Assembly: GCF_900129765.1 (NCBI RefSeq)
Contig: NZ_FQWU01000001.1
Location: forward strand, 186,001 to 250,000
Source of the DNA: Massilia sp. CF038
Lineage (GTDB): Bacteria; Pseudomonadota; Gammaproteobacteria; Burkholderiales; Burkholderiaceae_D
Length of the DNA: 64,000 nt
Reading direction: 5' to 3'
Shown here one piece after another: positions 45,497 to 54,444 of the stretch (positions are counted from its first letter, which is position 1; each line of letters begins with the position of its first letter). A model generated the notes under the pieces. It did not search any database. It had not been told where the DNA came from and saw nothing but the letters and a program-made list of their open reading frames with translations. The translations under genes were made by a program, and so were the position numbers.

Positions 45497-45778
45497 ATGG
45501 AACCATCATGGAAAGCGGTGTGCCGGATCAGGGACGTGCTGCCGCACAAGGGCGTACGCGTGGCGCGCGGGCTGGCATGGCAGGAACTGCCGGGCGTGGC
45601 CTTGTGTCAAACGGAAGATGGCAAGCTGCGGGCTTGCCTGGAAGGTGACGATGCGCGCGTGTACAGCATCAAGGTGGAAGGCGAAAAAATCTACCTTGAT
45701 GCCAATGAACTCAATGCTCCTGCCAGCCGGGCAGAGGCGGCGCTGGCCGGCCATTTCGCCGTCGCGCCGCACGTCTGA
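45497..45778 (+). CDS. Short NirD-like protein without iron-sulfur ligands
   Basis: This 93-aa protein starts at the ATG at 45497, behind a strong AGGAGGG site 5 bases upstream. The opening [21 protein letters not shown] and a later strand [13 protein letters not shown] resemble the first third of nitrite reductase small subunits (NirD). The end [15 protein letters not shown] resembles their last strands. The middle part, where Rieske-type NirD proteins carry the cluster-binding Cys and His residues, is absent, and no CxH or CxxH motif is seen. It could be a NirD-derived paralogue or an unrelated small beta-protein. It converges on aroG with only 6 bp between stops. Confidence 0.6.
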   Translation: MEPSWKAVCRIRDVLPHKGVRVARGLAWQELPGVALCQTEDGKLRACLEGDDARVYSIKVEGEKIYLDANELNAPASRAEAALAGHFAVAPHV

Positions 45779-45784
45779 GCGCGC

Positions 45785-46843
45785 TTAAGGACGCTGCAGC
45801 AGTTCCGCGTGGGCCTTGCGCAGCATGGCTTCGGTGGCATCCCAATCGATGCAGCCGTCCGTCACCGAGCAGCCGTATTTCAACTGCGACAGGTCGGCCG
45901 GGATCTTTTGATTGCCGCCCACCAGGTTCGATTCAATCATCACGCCTACCAGCGACTGGTTGCCGTGGCGGATCTGCTGGACCACGTCCGACATGACCAG
46001 CGGCTGCAGTTCCGGCTTCTTGTAGCTGTTTGCGTGCGAGCAATCGACCACCAGGTTGGCTGGCAACTTGGCCTTGGTTAGCGCCTGTTCGGCAATGGCG
46101 ATCGAGACCGAATCGTAGTTCGGACGGCCGTCGCCGCCGCGCAGCACCACGTGGCCGTAGGCGTTGCCGCTGGTACGCACGATCGATACCTTGCCCTGGC
46201 CGTTGATGCCCAGGAAGGAGTGCGGATGCGCTGACGACAGGATCGCATTGATGGCAATGCTGATGTCGCCGTCGGTGCCATTTTTAAAGCCGACGGGCGT
46301 CGACAGGCCGGACGACATTTCACGGTGGGTCTGCGATTCGGTGGTGCGCGCGCCAATGGCGGTCCAGGCAATCAGGTCACCCAGGTACTGCGGCGAAATC
46401 GGGTCCAGCGCTTCGGTGGCGGTGGGCAAGCCCAGTTCGCACACGTCGAGCAGAAACTGGCGTGCTTTTTCCATGCCCACGTTGACGCGGAAGGAATCGT
46501 CCATATCCGGATCGTTGATGTAGCCTTTCCAGCCCGTGGTGGTGCGTGGCTTTTCGAAATACACGCGCATGACCAGCAGCATGGTGTCGGCCACTTCGGC
46601 TTGCAGGGCCTTGAGGCGGCGCGCGTAATCCAGGCCGGCAACCGGGTCGTGGATCGAGCACGGGCCCACGACCACGAACAGGCGCTTGTCTTTACGATCG
46701 ATGATGTTGCGCAGTTCTTCGCGCCCTTTCATGACCGTGTTGAACGCGCTGTCGGTCAGGGGCAGGCGGGCGTGCAGTTCCTCCGGCGTGGGCATCGTGG
46801 CGAAGGAAGTGACATTGGTATTTTCGATATCTGGCGTGATCAT
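45785..46843 (-). CDS. aroG: 3-deoxy-7-phosphoheptulonate (DAHP) synthase, class I
   Basis: The 352-aa enzyme condenses phosphoenolpyruvate and erythrose-4-phosphate, the entry step to aromatic amino acids. Class I (AroFGH) blocks are LFVVVGPCSIHDP, MRVYFEKPRTTTGWKG, TEALDPISPQYLGDLIAWTAIGARTTESQTHREMSSGLSTPVGFKNGTDG and VDCSHANSYK. Length matches E. coli AroG (350 aa). The isozyme class by feedback inhibitor cannot be told with certainty, so the symbol is nominal. It appears monocistronic. Confidence 0.93.
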   Translation of the reverse strand: MITPDIENTNVTSFATMPTPEELHARLPLTDSAFNTVMKGREELRNIIDRKDKRLFVVVGPCSIHDPVAGLDYARRLKALQAEVADTMLLVMRVYFEKPRTTTGWKGYINDPDMDDSFRVNVGMEKARQFLLDVCELGLPTATEALDPISPQYLGDLIAWTAIGARTTESQTHREMSSGLSTPVGFKNGTDGDISIAINAILSSAHPHSFLGINGQGKVSIVRTSGNAYGHVVLRGGDGRPNYDSVSIAIAEQALTKAKLPANLVVDCSHANSYKKPELQPLVMSDVVQQIRHGNQSLVGVMIESNLVGGNQKIPADLSQLKYGCSVTDGCIDWDATEAMLRKAHAELLQRP

Positions 46844-46868
46844 GATTGGCGCTACTTAGGCTGTATTT

Positions 46869-46897
46869 ACTATAAGGATCCATGATTTTAGTCTGAA
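46869..46897 (-). promoter_or_regulatory. Candidate aroG promoter
   Basis: On the minus strand, TATAGT (46874-46869) is preceded, 17 bp upstream, by TTCAGA (46897-46892). Transcription would start about 30 bp before the aroG ATG. The -35 box is weak. Confidence 0.4.
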
Positions 46898-46937
46898 ATG
46901 CTGTTTGTTGCACTGCAACTTCAATATTCGATGGAAG

Positions 46938-46980
46938 ATAAAAAAAGGGCGGTCCCCGTCAACTTCACACGAGACCGCCC
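46938..46980 (-). terminator. Rho-independent terminator of the HupE-like gene cluster
   Basis: Read on the minus strand, GGGCGGTC (46980-46973) pairs with GACCGCCC (46954-46947), and a run of seven T residues follows. It lies 20 bp downstream of the HupE/UreJ-like stop codon. Confidence 0.88.
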
Positions 46981-47000
46981 AAAGACCACGCACTTACTCT

Positions 47001-48122
47001 TTACACCGGCAATACTTTTAGATCGAAAACGCGCTCCACCAGCCAGACAGTAGCCACCAGTGCAATCAGGGCCGAACCACTGGTGCTGAGCTGGCGGTAG
47101 AACCAGGTGCGCCGGCTCAGGAAGGCCAGGGGCAGGAACAGCGCGACGATCGCTAGTTGCCCCAGTTCCACACCCACGTTGAATCCCAGCAGCGAGAGCG
47201 CCAGTGCACCCTGGGGCAGGCCCAGGTCGGCCAGCACGCTGGCAAAGCCGAAACCATGGATCAGGCCGAAGACAAATGCCGCCAGCGGGCGCCTGCCGTG
47301 GAAGATCGGCACCAGGTTGTTCAGTGCCGCCAGGATCACCGACGCGGCAATGGCACTTTCAACCCAGCGCGAGGGCAGCGCCACCACGTGCAGGCTGGCC
47401 AGGGTCAGCGTCAGCGAATGGGCCAGCGTGAATGCGGTGACGACCTTCAACACGTCCATGGTTGCTGCGCGCAGTGTTCGGATTTGCGCCTGGTCCTTCG
47501 ATGTCAGCAGCACCGCCGGCAGCAGTAGCGACAGCAGAAACAGAATGTGGTCGTAGCCAATCCAGATGTGCCAGACGCCGTTCTTGACGTAGTCCGCAAA
47601 CTGCGTGAATCGGCTCGGCGTGCTCAAAGACAAAATCTGGCGCGCACGATCTGGGCTGAAAATAGCGGTGGAGGTCAGACCGTTCGCGCGCAGCTGAAGC
47701 AAACCCTTGTGCTGCGGATCGAGCTCGGCAAACAGGCGGTAATGGACTGTCAGCGCGGCAGGGGCGCCAGGGCAGGTGGCGCTGAAGCGCAACACGGTGT
47801 AAGCGCCGTCGGTATGGTTGTCGATCAGTTGTTCGCCAGCGCGGATGGGGCACTGTTGCGTGCCGCTGGCCAGCGCCAGGTGGCTCACGGCGTAGTCGGC
47901 AATGACATCGTGCTGGCTGCGAATTTCATCCCAGGTCAGCTCACCGTTGCCATCCTGATCGAGGTTGAGCGCGAAGTCCAGATCGCGCAAGGCGATGTCC
48001 CACTGCCCGTCCACACGCGCGCCGTTCACTTGCAAGGTCAGATAGCTGTCGCTTGGTTTGTGCGCCTGCGCCGGGACGTTCATCAGCAACAGGATGGCAA
48101 GCAGCAGGCCGCGCAGCATCAT
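47001..48122 (-). CDS. HupE/UreJ-2 family membrane protein with EF-hand-like loop
   Basis: The 373-aa protein has a signal peptide (residues 1-20, ending VPAQA) and an exported N-terminal domain of about 160 residues. A canonical EF-hand loop, DQDGNGELTWDE, lies at residues 55-66. The C-terminal half has six or seven membrane helices with HupE/UreJ-like features: HIWIGYDHILFLLSLLL, FTLAHSLTLTLA, FHGRRPLAAFVFGLIHGFGFASVL. Related proteins are proposed nickel/cobalt transporters, but the histidine-rich motifs alone do not prove this. The start overlaps the TPR gene stop (ATGA). It is the last gene of the minus-strand cluster. Confidence 0.85.
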   Translation of the reverse strand: MMLRGLLLAILLLMNVPAQAHKPSDSYLTLQVNGARVDGQWDIALRDLDFALNLDQDGNGELTWDEIRSQHDVIADYAVSHLALASGTQQCPIRAGEQLIDNHTDGAYTVLRFSATCPGAPAALTVHYRLFAELDPQHKGLLQLRANGLTSTAIFSPDRARQILSLSTPSRFTQFADYVKNGVWHIWIGYDHILFLLSLLLPAVLLTSKDQAQIRTLRAATMDVLKVVTAFTLAHSLTLTLASLHVVALPSRWVESAIAASVILAALNNLVPIFHGRRPLAAFVFGLIHGFGFASVLADLGLPQGALALSLLGFNVGVELGQLAIVALFLPLAFLSRRTWFYRQLSTSGSALIALVATVWLVERVFDLKVLPV

Positions 48123-49303
48123 GCCCCCGCTTTCATATTGCGCGCCAGGCGCTGTAGCGCGACATCTTCGAACTTGTGACGGGCTACCCAATCCAACGCA
48201 AGTCTGACGGTGACTTTGTTGTCTGCTTGTTGGGCTGCTTCGAGCAATATACGCAGGTCGGCGGCTTCCTTTTGCACGGCCCAGTTCTGCAGGGCTAGTT
48301 GTAAAGCGGCTGCCGCGTTGCCGCGCACATGCAGTTCGTAACGGGCCTGTTCGCGCTGGTGTACGGTGTCGCCGCGCTGCATGGCGGCAGCAAAGCGCGC
48401 CTGCAGTTCGGCCACGGCACGGGCATACGCATCGGCCGAGCCCGGCATTTGCTTGTACGCCAGCGCCTGGCGCAGCAGCAAACCATCGATGCGGCCCTGG
48501 TCCTTGAGCAGGGCGAGCGCTTCGGCGGGACGTTGCTCGTCAAGCAAAAAATCAGCGTAGGCGCCCAGCAAATAGCTGTCGCGTGCCGTCAGCACCAGTG
48601 CCAGATTGAAGCGCTTTTCCGCCAGTGCCGTCTCGCCGCGGCGCTGGGCAATTTCCGCCAGCAAGGTCAATGCCCACGCTTGCAGTTCCGGGTCGGCGTC
48701 GGGATCACGACGCAAGCTCAGGTCAAGCAAGGCCTCGCTGGGCGCAGCGCGGCCGGTCATGGCGCCAATGCCGGCGATGCATGTGGTGCTGACCAGTTGC
48801 GAGGTCAGGCGCGACAGGCGCGCGCAGCTGGCCGTGGCTGCCTCGTAGTCGGCGCGCACGGTTTGTACCGTGGCGCGGGTCAGCCAGGCCTGAGGGTTGT
48901 CCGGGTCGGCCGCCACCACAGCGTCCAGGTCGCGCATCGCTTCCGGAAAGTGATGGGTGCTCTGCAGCAGCGTGGCACGCAGGAGGCGCACTTCCAGTGG
49001 CGGCGCGGGCTGCGCCCACCATGGGGCCAGTGCAGCCTGGGCGTAGCCGTAGTAACGCGGATCGGTTTCGCGCCGTGCGGTGGCAATGTGCTGGCGCGCG
49101 ACGGCTGTGGCCAGCGCCAGGTCGTCCGGCCGGCTGGCCAGCTGGGCACGCAAGGTGCGCAAGCTTTGCTGGGCAGGGTCGGCGCGGCGCGGCAAGCGTT
49201 CGAGCACGGTGCTGCCGCTGGCAGGAATGTAGGGCGCAGCCTGCACTGCGTGCGCAAACAAGGCGCAGGCACAGGCAGCGGCAAGGTGGTTCAGGATGGA
49301 CAT
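48119..49303 (-). CDS. Exported TPR-repeat protein
   Basis: This 394-aa protein starts at the ATG at 49303 with a signal peptide (residues 1-20, ending AHAVQA). Its body is helical with Ala- and Leu-rich TPR-like repeats (PEAMRDLDAVVAADPDNPQAWLTRATVQ is one clear unit; ALAEKRFNLALVLTARDSYLLGAYADFLL another). No catalytic motif is visible. Its job is probably protein-protein interaction in the periplasm. It lies between a small lipoprotein gene and the HupE-like gene and is translationally coupled to the latter. Confidence 0.8.
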   Translation of the reverse strand: MSILNHLAAACACALFAHAVQAAPYIPASGSTVLERLPRRADPAQQSLRTLRAQLASRPDDLALATAVARQHIATARRETDPRYYGYAQAALAPWWAQPAPPLEVRLLRATLLQSTHHFPEAMRDLDAVVAADPDNPQAWLTRATVQTVRADYEAATASCARLSRLTSQLVSTTCIAGIGAMTGRAAPSEALLDLSLRRDPDADPELQAWALTLLAEIAQRRGETALAEKRFNLALVLTARDSYLLGAYADFLLDEQRPAEALALLKDQGRIDGLLLRQALAYKQMPGSADAYARAVAELQARFAAAMQRGDTVHQREQARYELHVRGNAAAALQLALQNWAVQKEAADLRILLEAAQQADNKVTVRLALDWVARHKFEDVALQRLARNMKAGA

Positions 49304-49382
49304 GGTTGTTCTCGGTGCGCGAGTCTTGCAATTTTTTATGTGAAACACCGGCCAGAGGTGGTCCCCTGGCCGGTCATACTGC

Positions 49383-49610
49383 TTAGCCGCCAACCGGTTC
49401 CGTGGCTTCCGGTTCGGTGACGCTGACCGCCGATACATCCTGCGGTTCCGTGTCTTCCGGTGCGCTGCCAATCAAGGCATTGATGCGGATATAAAACGCA
49501 TCGAGAACCGGGGCCGGTGTGGGCAGTGGCAAGACGGGTCCATTGTCGTGCGAACTGCCGCCGCAAGCGCTGAGCAGCAGCGCGACGGCGATCAAGCTGA
49601 GCTTCTTCAT
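49383..49610 (-). CDS. Small lipoprotein
   Basis: The 75-aa protein has a lipoprotein signal with lipobox LSAC at residues 13-16. The mature part is short and rich in Pro, Glu and Thr. It may be anchored to the outer membrane. I know no family for it. It is encoded between DUF4331 (31 bp upstream) and the TPR gene (79 bp downstream) on the same strand, so it is probably part of one operon. Confidence 0.75.
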   Translation of the reverse strand: MKKLSLIAVALLLSACGGSSHDNGPVLPLPTPAPVLDAFYIRINALIGSAPEDTEPQDVSAVSVTEPEATEPVGG

Positions 49611-49641
49611 GGTGCTCTCCTCAAAGTAGTGTGGCGGGCCA

Positions 49642-51147
49642 TTACATCTGCGGCGAGCCAGGAATTGGCGACTTCAGATACGGGAAGCTGTTGTTGATCA
49701 TCGTTTCGTCGAGGAAGGCGCCGTCGGTAAAGCGCAGTGCGCCGGCCGGTGCGTCGCCGGGGACGCAGCCGATACTCAGGGTGCACAGCTTGCCCATGAC
49801 CACGCGCAGCGCGATATCGACCACGTCGTCACCGGGGCGGCGGCCGTTCGGGAAACCGGCAGTGTCGCCATCGATCACGCCAAGGCGTTTCTGGGCGCCC
49901 GATGCCGTCACCGGGAGCGAGGTGTTCAGGCGCAGCATTTCTGCCGGGGTGACCGTCAACGGCTTGTTCACGCCGGTTACGCCGGTCAGGAAGGCGGCCA
50001 CCAGATCGTTGCGCGGGAAGTTGGTCGGCGCCTTGGCACCAGCGCTGCCATACAGAATTTCGACCAGCGCAGGCAAGGTAGGATTGGTGACATAGTCCGC
50101 GAACTGCGCATCGGCCGATGGCTTGCTGTGGTTGAACTTGTCCTTGTCCTTCAGTCCGATCACCACCTCATTGACCAGTGGCATACCCAGACGCGACACC
50201 TGGGTCCATGCGCCGCCTTCACGCGATGCATCGGCGTCCGACTTGGGCACCGGATTGAGCAGACGGCCCTGGCGCATGCTGGCCGTGGTCCAGCCGCCAA
50301 TGACGGGGTCGCTGACGGTGGTGCTGAGCAAGCAGGCGGTGGGCACTTCCATGCTCAAGGTGGTTACGTTCTTGCGCGCCAGATCATCCTTGGCATCGCT
50401 TTCGGCAGTCGGGCTGAACTCGACGGCGGGCGCTTTGATGTTGATCAGGTCAAAGGTCTCGCCCAGGTTGACGACGAACGGGTCCTTGCGCTGACCGACA
50501 AACAAGCGTGCCGGCGTGGCGCAGCCGGGAATGTTCACGCTGTAAATGTGCTTGGCAGCGTAGGCTTCGTAGTTCGGGATCGACTTGGTGCCGATGTTGT
50601 CGAGTGGCTTGTCGAACGTGGCGCTGCCACCGGTGGCATTGGTGATGGCCGTGCGCGTGCCGGTGCGGCGGTCGCCGCGGACCACGTTGACGGTGAAGGT
50701 TTCGCGCACATTGGCGCCACCCGCATTGGCTTCGGCAATTGCGCCCCCGTTAATGACCAGCGGGATCGACACTTTCTTGCCGCCCACGGTCAGCTGGGTA
50801 TCCTTGTTGGTATTCTTGAAGCGGAACTGGAAGGTCAGGTCTTCTTTCGCATCGCCATTGTTGTCGATGTGGATTTCGTAAAGCGCTTCCGGATCCATCA
50901 TGAAATAGTTTGGTCCGCCGTAAGCATCCTGCAGTGGCACATAGTTGGCGATGATGGTGGTGAAGTCGCTGCGGCCAGCCTGATAGCTGCGGAACATATA
51001 GAAGTCGGTGGCATCAATCTTGGGATGCTTGGTGATGAAAGGCGCTTCGCGGTGGCTCGACGCCATGGCCGCCGGTGCAAACATGCAGGCCAGCAGGTTG
51101 CCTGCCAGTAGTGCGCCCACGGTTGCACGCAATCTCAGTTGTTTCAT
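49642..51147 (-). CDS. DUF4331 family exported protein
   Basis: This 501-aa protein has a signal peptide (about residues 1-29, ending PAAMA). The mature N-terminus SSHREAPFITKHPKIDATDFYMF is the DUF4331 signature. Later blocks, DLTFQFRFKNTN, PDAEALYEIHID-like residues and GRRPGDDVVDIALRV, also fit. No enzymatic role is established for the family. It is the first gene of the cluster DUF4331, lipoprotein, TPR, HupE/UreJ-like. Co-occurrence suggests a shared envelope process. Confidence 0.88.
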   Translation of the reverse strand: MKQLRLRATVGALLAGNLLACMFAPAAMASSHREAPFITKHPKIDATDFYMFRSYQAGRSDFTTIIANYVPLQDAYGGPNYFMMDPEALYEIHIDNNGDAKEDLTFQFRFKNTNKDTQLTVGGKKVSIPLVINGGAIAEANAGGANVRETFTVNVVRGDRRTGTRTAITNATGGSATFDKPLDNIGTKSIPNYEAYAAKHIYSVNIPGCATPARLFVGQRKDPFVVNLGETFDLINIKAPAVEFSPTAESDAKDDLARKNVTTLSMEVPTACLLSTTVSDPVIGGWTTASMRQGRLLNPVPKSDADASREGGAWTQVSRLGMPLVNEVVIGLKDKDKFNHSKPSADAQFADYVTNPTLPALVEILYGSAGAKAPTNFPRNDLVAAFLTGVTGVNKPLTVTPAEMLRLNTSLPVTASGAQKRLGVIDGDTAGFPNGRRPGDDVVDIALRVVMGKLCTLSIGCVPGDAPAGALRFTDGAFLDETMINNSFPYLKSPIPGSPQM

Positions 51148-51290
51148 TTCGATCTCCTGTTTTTGGGTTGTGACACCGATGTGTACAGGCTGATATACGT
51201 GGCGAATCTGGCACCGGATTCATTTAGTTTTCAAAACATGCACCTCGGCACGGTCAGGTCGATGGCAATTTTTGTGGTAGCGTCTTTCCT

Positions 51291-52280
51291 ATGACTACTT
51301 CTCAAGCTCCCTTCCTTGCAGCAAACATCATCAAGAACATTGGCCGTGGCAAGAAAGGCGCGCGCGACCTGCCGCGGCCCGACGCCCGCGACTTGTACCG
51401 GGCCATGCTGGACGGCACGGTTTCGGACCTGGAACTTGGAGCCATCCTGCTGGCCATGCGCATCAAGGGCGAGTCGGTCGACGAGCTGGGGGGCTTCATG
51501 GATGCCGCCGAAGAATCGTTCCGGCTCCTGCCTGGCGGCAGTGGCGCGTATGCGCCAGTGAGCATTCCTAGCTACAACGGCTCGCGCAAGATGGCCAACC
51601 TGACGCCCCTGCTGGCGCTGCTGTTAGCGCGCGAAGGCGTGCCGGTCCTGGTGCATGGCGTGCTGAACGATCCGGGCCGCGTGACCACGGCCGAAATTTT
51701 CAGCGCCATGGGCATTGCCCCGTCGCACACGCCAGACGATGCCGTGGCTGCGTTTGGCCGTGCCGAACCCTGCTTTATGGCAATCGAAACCCTGGCACCG
51801 AAGATGGCGCACTTGCTGGCACTGCGCCGCATCCTGGGCGTGCGCAGCTCGACCCACACGCTGGTCAAGATTCTGCAGCCCTTCGAGGTGCCGGCCTTGC
51901 GCCTGGTGTCGTACACGCACCCGGAGTACCTGGAAACCCTGGGCGCCTATTTCCAGACGGCCGCGCCGGCCGCGCGCGGCGATGCTTTCCTGATGCGCGG
52001 CACCGAAGGCGAAACCGTGGCCAATGCCAACCGCGCCCAGCAGATTGACTGGTTCCATCAGGGGCAACGCACCTTGCTGGTGCAGCGCGATGCACCAAGC
52101 GATGAGCTGGCCGAACTGCCGGAGGGCAGGGATGCCGCCACCACCGCTAACTGGATCGCCCGGGCTCTGCGGGGCGAGGTGCCGGTGCCGCGGGCCATTG
52201 CCGAGCAAGTGGCACAGTGTTTGCTAGTTTCAAAGGCATTAGGGGCAAACACAGGGGCGCGGCATGGAGAGCAAGGGTAA
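51291..52280 (+). CDS. ybiB: YbiB-like DNA-binding protein
   Basis: The 329-aa protein has the anthranilate phosphoribosyltransferase fold (TrpD2) without its biosynthetic role: the N-terminal helical domain (ARDLYRAMLDGTVSDLELGAILLAMRIKGES) and the block NGSRKMANLTPLLALLLAREGVPVLVHG. E. coli YbiB binds nucleic acid with high affinity and is LexA-controlled. The last 17 bp overlap cobA, so the two are likely co-transcribed. No LexA box is obvious upstream by eye. Confidence 0.8.
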   Translation: MTTSQAPFLAANIIKNIGRGKKGARDLPRPDARDLYRAMLDGTVSDLELGAILLAMRIKGESVDELGGFMDAAEESFRLLPGGSGAYAPVSIPSYNGSRKMANLTPLLALLLAREGVPVLVHGVLNDPGRVTTAEIFSAMGIAPSHTPDDAVAAFGRAEPCFMAIETLAPKMAHLLALRRILGVRSSTHTLVKILQPFEVPALRLVSYTHPEYLETLGAYFQTAAPAARGDAFLMRGTEGETVANANRAQQIDWFHQGQRTLLVQRDAPSDELAELPEGRDAATTANWIARALRGEVPVPRAIAEQVAQCLLVSKALGANTGARHGEQG

Positions 52281-53055
52281 AGTCATTCTGGTCGGGGCAG
52301 GGCCCGGCGATCCTGAACTGCTGACGCTCAAGGCAGTCAAAGCCATTGCCAGTGCCGATGTGGTGCTGGTGGACGATCTGGTCAATCCGGCTGTTCTGGC
52401 GCATGCAGCGCCAGCGGCGCGCGTGGTCCCGGTCGGCAAGCGGGGCGGCTGCCGCTCCACCTCCCAGGCTTTCATCGAAAAGCTGATGGTGGCCGAGGCG
52501 CGCGCCGGCAACTGCGTGGTCCGGCTCAAGGGTGGGGATCCCTTCATTTTTGGCCGCGGCGGCGAGGAGCGTGCCCACCCCATGGCCGAAGGCATCGCGG
52601 TCGAGGTGGTGAACGGCATCAGCAGCGGTCTGGCTGCGCCTGCGGCCATTGGCGTGCCGCTCACGCATCGCGACTGGAGCTCGGGCGCCATCTTCGTTAC
52701 CGGGCACGAGCGCGGCGACGACGCTGGCAGCGCCCGCACGCCGGACTGGGCCTTGCTGGCGCAGACCGGGCTGACCCTGGTGATTTACATGGGGGTGGCG
52801 CGCTGCCGCCAGATTCAAGCGGCATTGCTGGCCGGCGGCAAGGCCGGCAGTACACCGGTTGCCGTGATTCAGTCCGCCACAGGCGTGGGGCAAACCCAGC
52901 TGCTGACCACGCTCGACGCGCTGTCCGAAGATCTGGCCATTTCAGGCCTGGGCAGCCCAAGCATTATTGTCGTGGGCGACGTCGTGCGTTGCGCCACCCC
53001 GGACAGCCTGGCCGGTGTGGGCATGGACAGCACCGCCCAGCGGATTCAAGCCTGA
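52264..53055 (+). CDS. cobA: Uroporphyrinogen-III C-methyltransferase
   Basis: The 263-aa SAM-dependent enzyme methylates uroporphyrinogen III twice to precorrin-2, leading to siroheme and cobalamin. Family blocks are VILVGAGPGDPELLTLKAVKAI, VVRLKGGDPFIFGRGGEE, PLTHRDWSSGAIFVTGHE and VIYMGVARC. No CysG-like dehydrogenase/chelatase domain is fused. Siroheme is needed by nitrite and sulfite reductases, consistent with nitrate assimilation elsewhere in the window. The start lies in the end of ybiB. Confidence 0.92.
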   Translation: MESKGKVILVGAGPGDPELLTLKAVKAIASADVVLVDDLVNPAVLAHAAPAARVVPVGKRGGCRSTSQAFIEKLMVAEARAGNCVVRLKGGDPFIFGRGGEERAHPMAEGIAVEVVNGISSGLAAPAAIGVPLTHRDWSSGAIFVTGHERGDDAGSARTPDWALLAQTGLTLVIYMGVARCRQIQAALLAGGKAGSTPVAVIQSATGVGQTQLLTTLDALSEDLAISGLGSPSIIVVGDVVRCATPDSLAGVGMDSTAQRIQA

Positions 53056-53124
53056 AACCTGCCCGCCAAGCCGTCCGCAGTTTACAATCACGTCTTTAGT
53101 GATTAGCGGAAATCGGCAACAGCC

Positions 53125-54333
53125 ATGGCAAAACAGTTTGATGTAGCGGTAATCGGCGCGGGCGCGGCCGGCATGATGTGCGCGGCGGTGGCGGCCCAGC
53201 GTGGCAAGCGCGTGGTGCTGATCGACCATGCCGAGAAGCTGGCGGAAAAAATCCGCATTTCCGGCGGCGGGCGCTGCAATTTCACCAACATCAATGCCGG
53301 GCCGGCCAATTTCCTGTCCGACAATCCGCATTTCTGCAAAAGTGCGCTGTCGCGCTACACCCCGCACGACTTTATTGCCCTGGTCAAGAAGCACCGCATT
53401 GCCTACCACGAAAAGCATCGCGGCCAGCTGTTCTGCAATGATTCCGCCGAACAGATCATCCAGATGCTCAAGGCTGAGTGCGCTGCCGGCGACGTGACCT
53501 GGCGCATGCCGTGCAAGGTCGAATCGCTGGAAAAGCTGGACGACGCCTTTTTCATTTCCACCGACAGCGGCGACATCGAGTGCGCCAGCGTGGTCATTGC
53601 CACTGGCGGCTTGTCGATTCCCAAGATCGGCGCGACTGACTTTGGCTACAGCATTGCCACGGAATTCGGCCTGCGCCTGGTCCAAACCCGCCCTGGCCTG
53701 GTGCCTCTGACCTTTGATGGCCCCAGCTGGGAACCGTTTGCCCCCCTGGCCGGGATTGCGCTGGAAGTGGAAGTCGAGACCGGCACCAATAAAGGCAAGG
53801 GCAACAAGCGCGGCCATTTCCGTGAAGACTTGCTATTCACACACCGTGGCCTGTCCGGCCCCGCCATCCTGCAAATTTCCAGCTACTGGCAGCCCGGTAC
53901 CCCGATCATCATCAACTTGCTGCCGGAAATGGATGTGGCGCAGGAATTGATCGAAGGCAAAGCCACGCTCAAGAAGCAATTGGGCAATGTGCTGTCGCAG
54001 TGGTTGCCAGCGCGCCTGGCCGAATGCCTGCTGGCTACCAACGGACTGGCAGCGGATGCCCGCCTGGCCGATATGCCCGATGCCAAGTTGCGCAAGCTGG
54101 GCGACGCGGTCAATCGCTGGGCCATTGTCCCGACCGGATCGGAGGGCTACCGCAAGGCGGAAGTGACCCTGGGTGGCATCGATACGCGTGAACTTTCCCA
54201 GCAAACCATGATGGCCACCAAGGTGCCTGGCCTGTACTTTATTGGGGAAGCGGTCGATGTGACGGGCTGGCTGGGTGGGTATAACTTCCAGTGGGCGTGG
54301 GCGTCCGCCGTTGCTTGTGGGCAATCTGTATAA
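53125..54333 (+). CDS. FAD-dependent oxidoreductase, YhiN/BaiN (HI0933) family
   Basis: The 402-aa flavoprotein has the N-terminal dinucleotide motif VAVIGAGAAGMMCAAVAAQRG and the family signature RISGGGRCNFTN near residue 50. Other blocks are FCNDSAEQII and VVIATGGLSIPKIGATDFGY, with the C-terminal GLYFIGEAVDVTGWLGGYNFQWAWASA. Length and motifs match HI0933-like proteins, whose natural substrate is still unsettled. It is transcribed alone between cobA and rpsU. Confidence 0.9.
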   Translation: MAKQFDVAVIGAGAAGMMCAAVAAQRGKRVVLIDHAEKLAEKIRISGGGRCNFTNINAGPANFLSDNPHFCKSALSRYTPHDFIALVKKHRIAYHEKHRGQLFCNDSAEQIIQMLKAECAAGDVTWRMPCKVESLEKLDDAFFISTDSGDIECASVVIATGGLSIPKIGATDFGYSIATEFGLRLVQTRPGLVPLTFDGPSWEPFAPLAGIALEVEVETGTNKGKGNKRGHFREDLLFTHRGLSGPAILQISSYWQPGTPIIINLLPEMDVAQELIEGKATLKKQLGNVLSQWLPARLAECLLATNGLAADARLADMPDAKLRKLGDAVNRWAIVPTGSEGYRKAEVTLGGIDTRELSQQTMMATKVPGLYFIGEAVDVTGWLGGYNFQWAWASAVACGQSV

Positions 54334-54397
54334 GCAGGCAAACCCTGTGGCGATGACGAAACAGGATGCCGAAAAGCTTCCCTTGCTTGCCAAACGG

Positions 54398-54406
54398 TGC
54401 TATTAT
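54398..54406 (+). promoter_or_regulatory. Extended -10 promoter upstream of rpsU
   Basis: TGC-TATTAT at 54398-54406 is an extended -10 element. A convincing -35 box is not seen. Transcription would start near 54413, about 32 bp before the rpsU start codon. Confidence 0.5.
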
Positions 54407-54444
54407 CTCGTTCTTCCCTAAATCTAACGGTTTAATTTTTTTAC

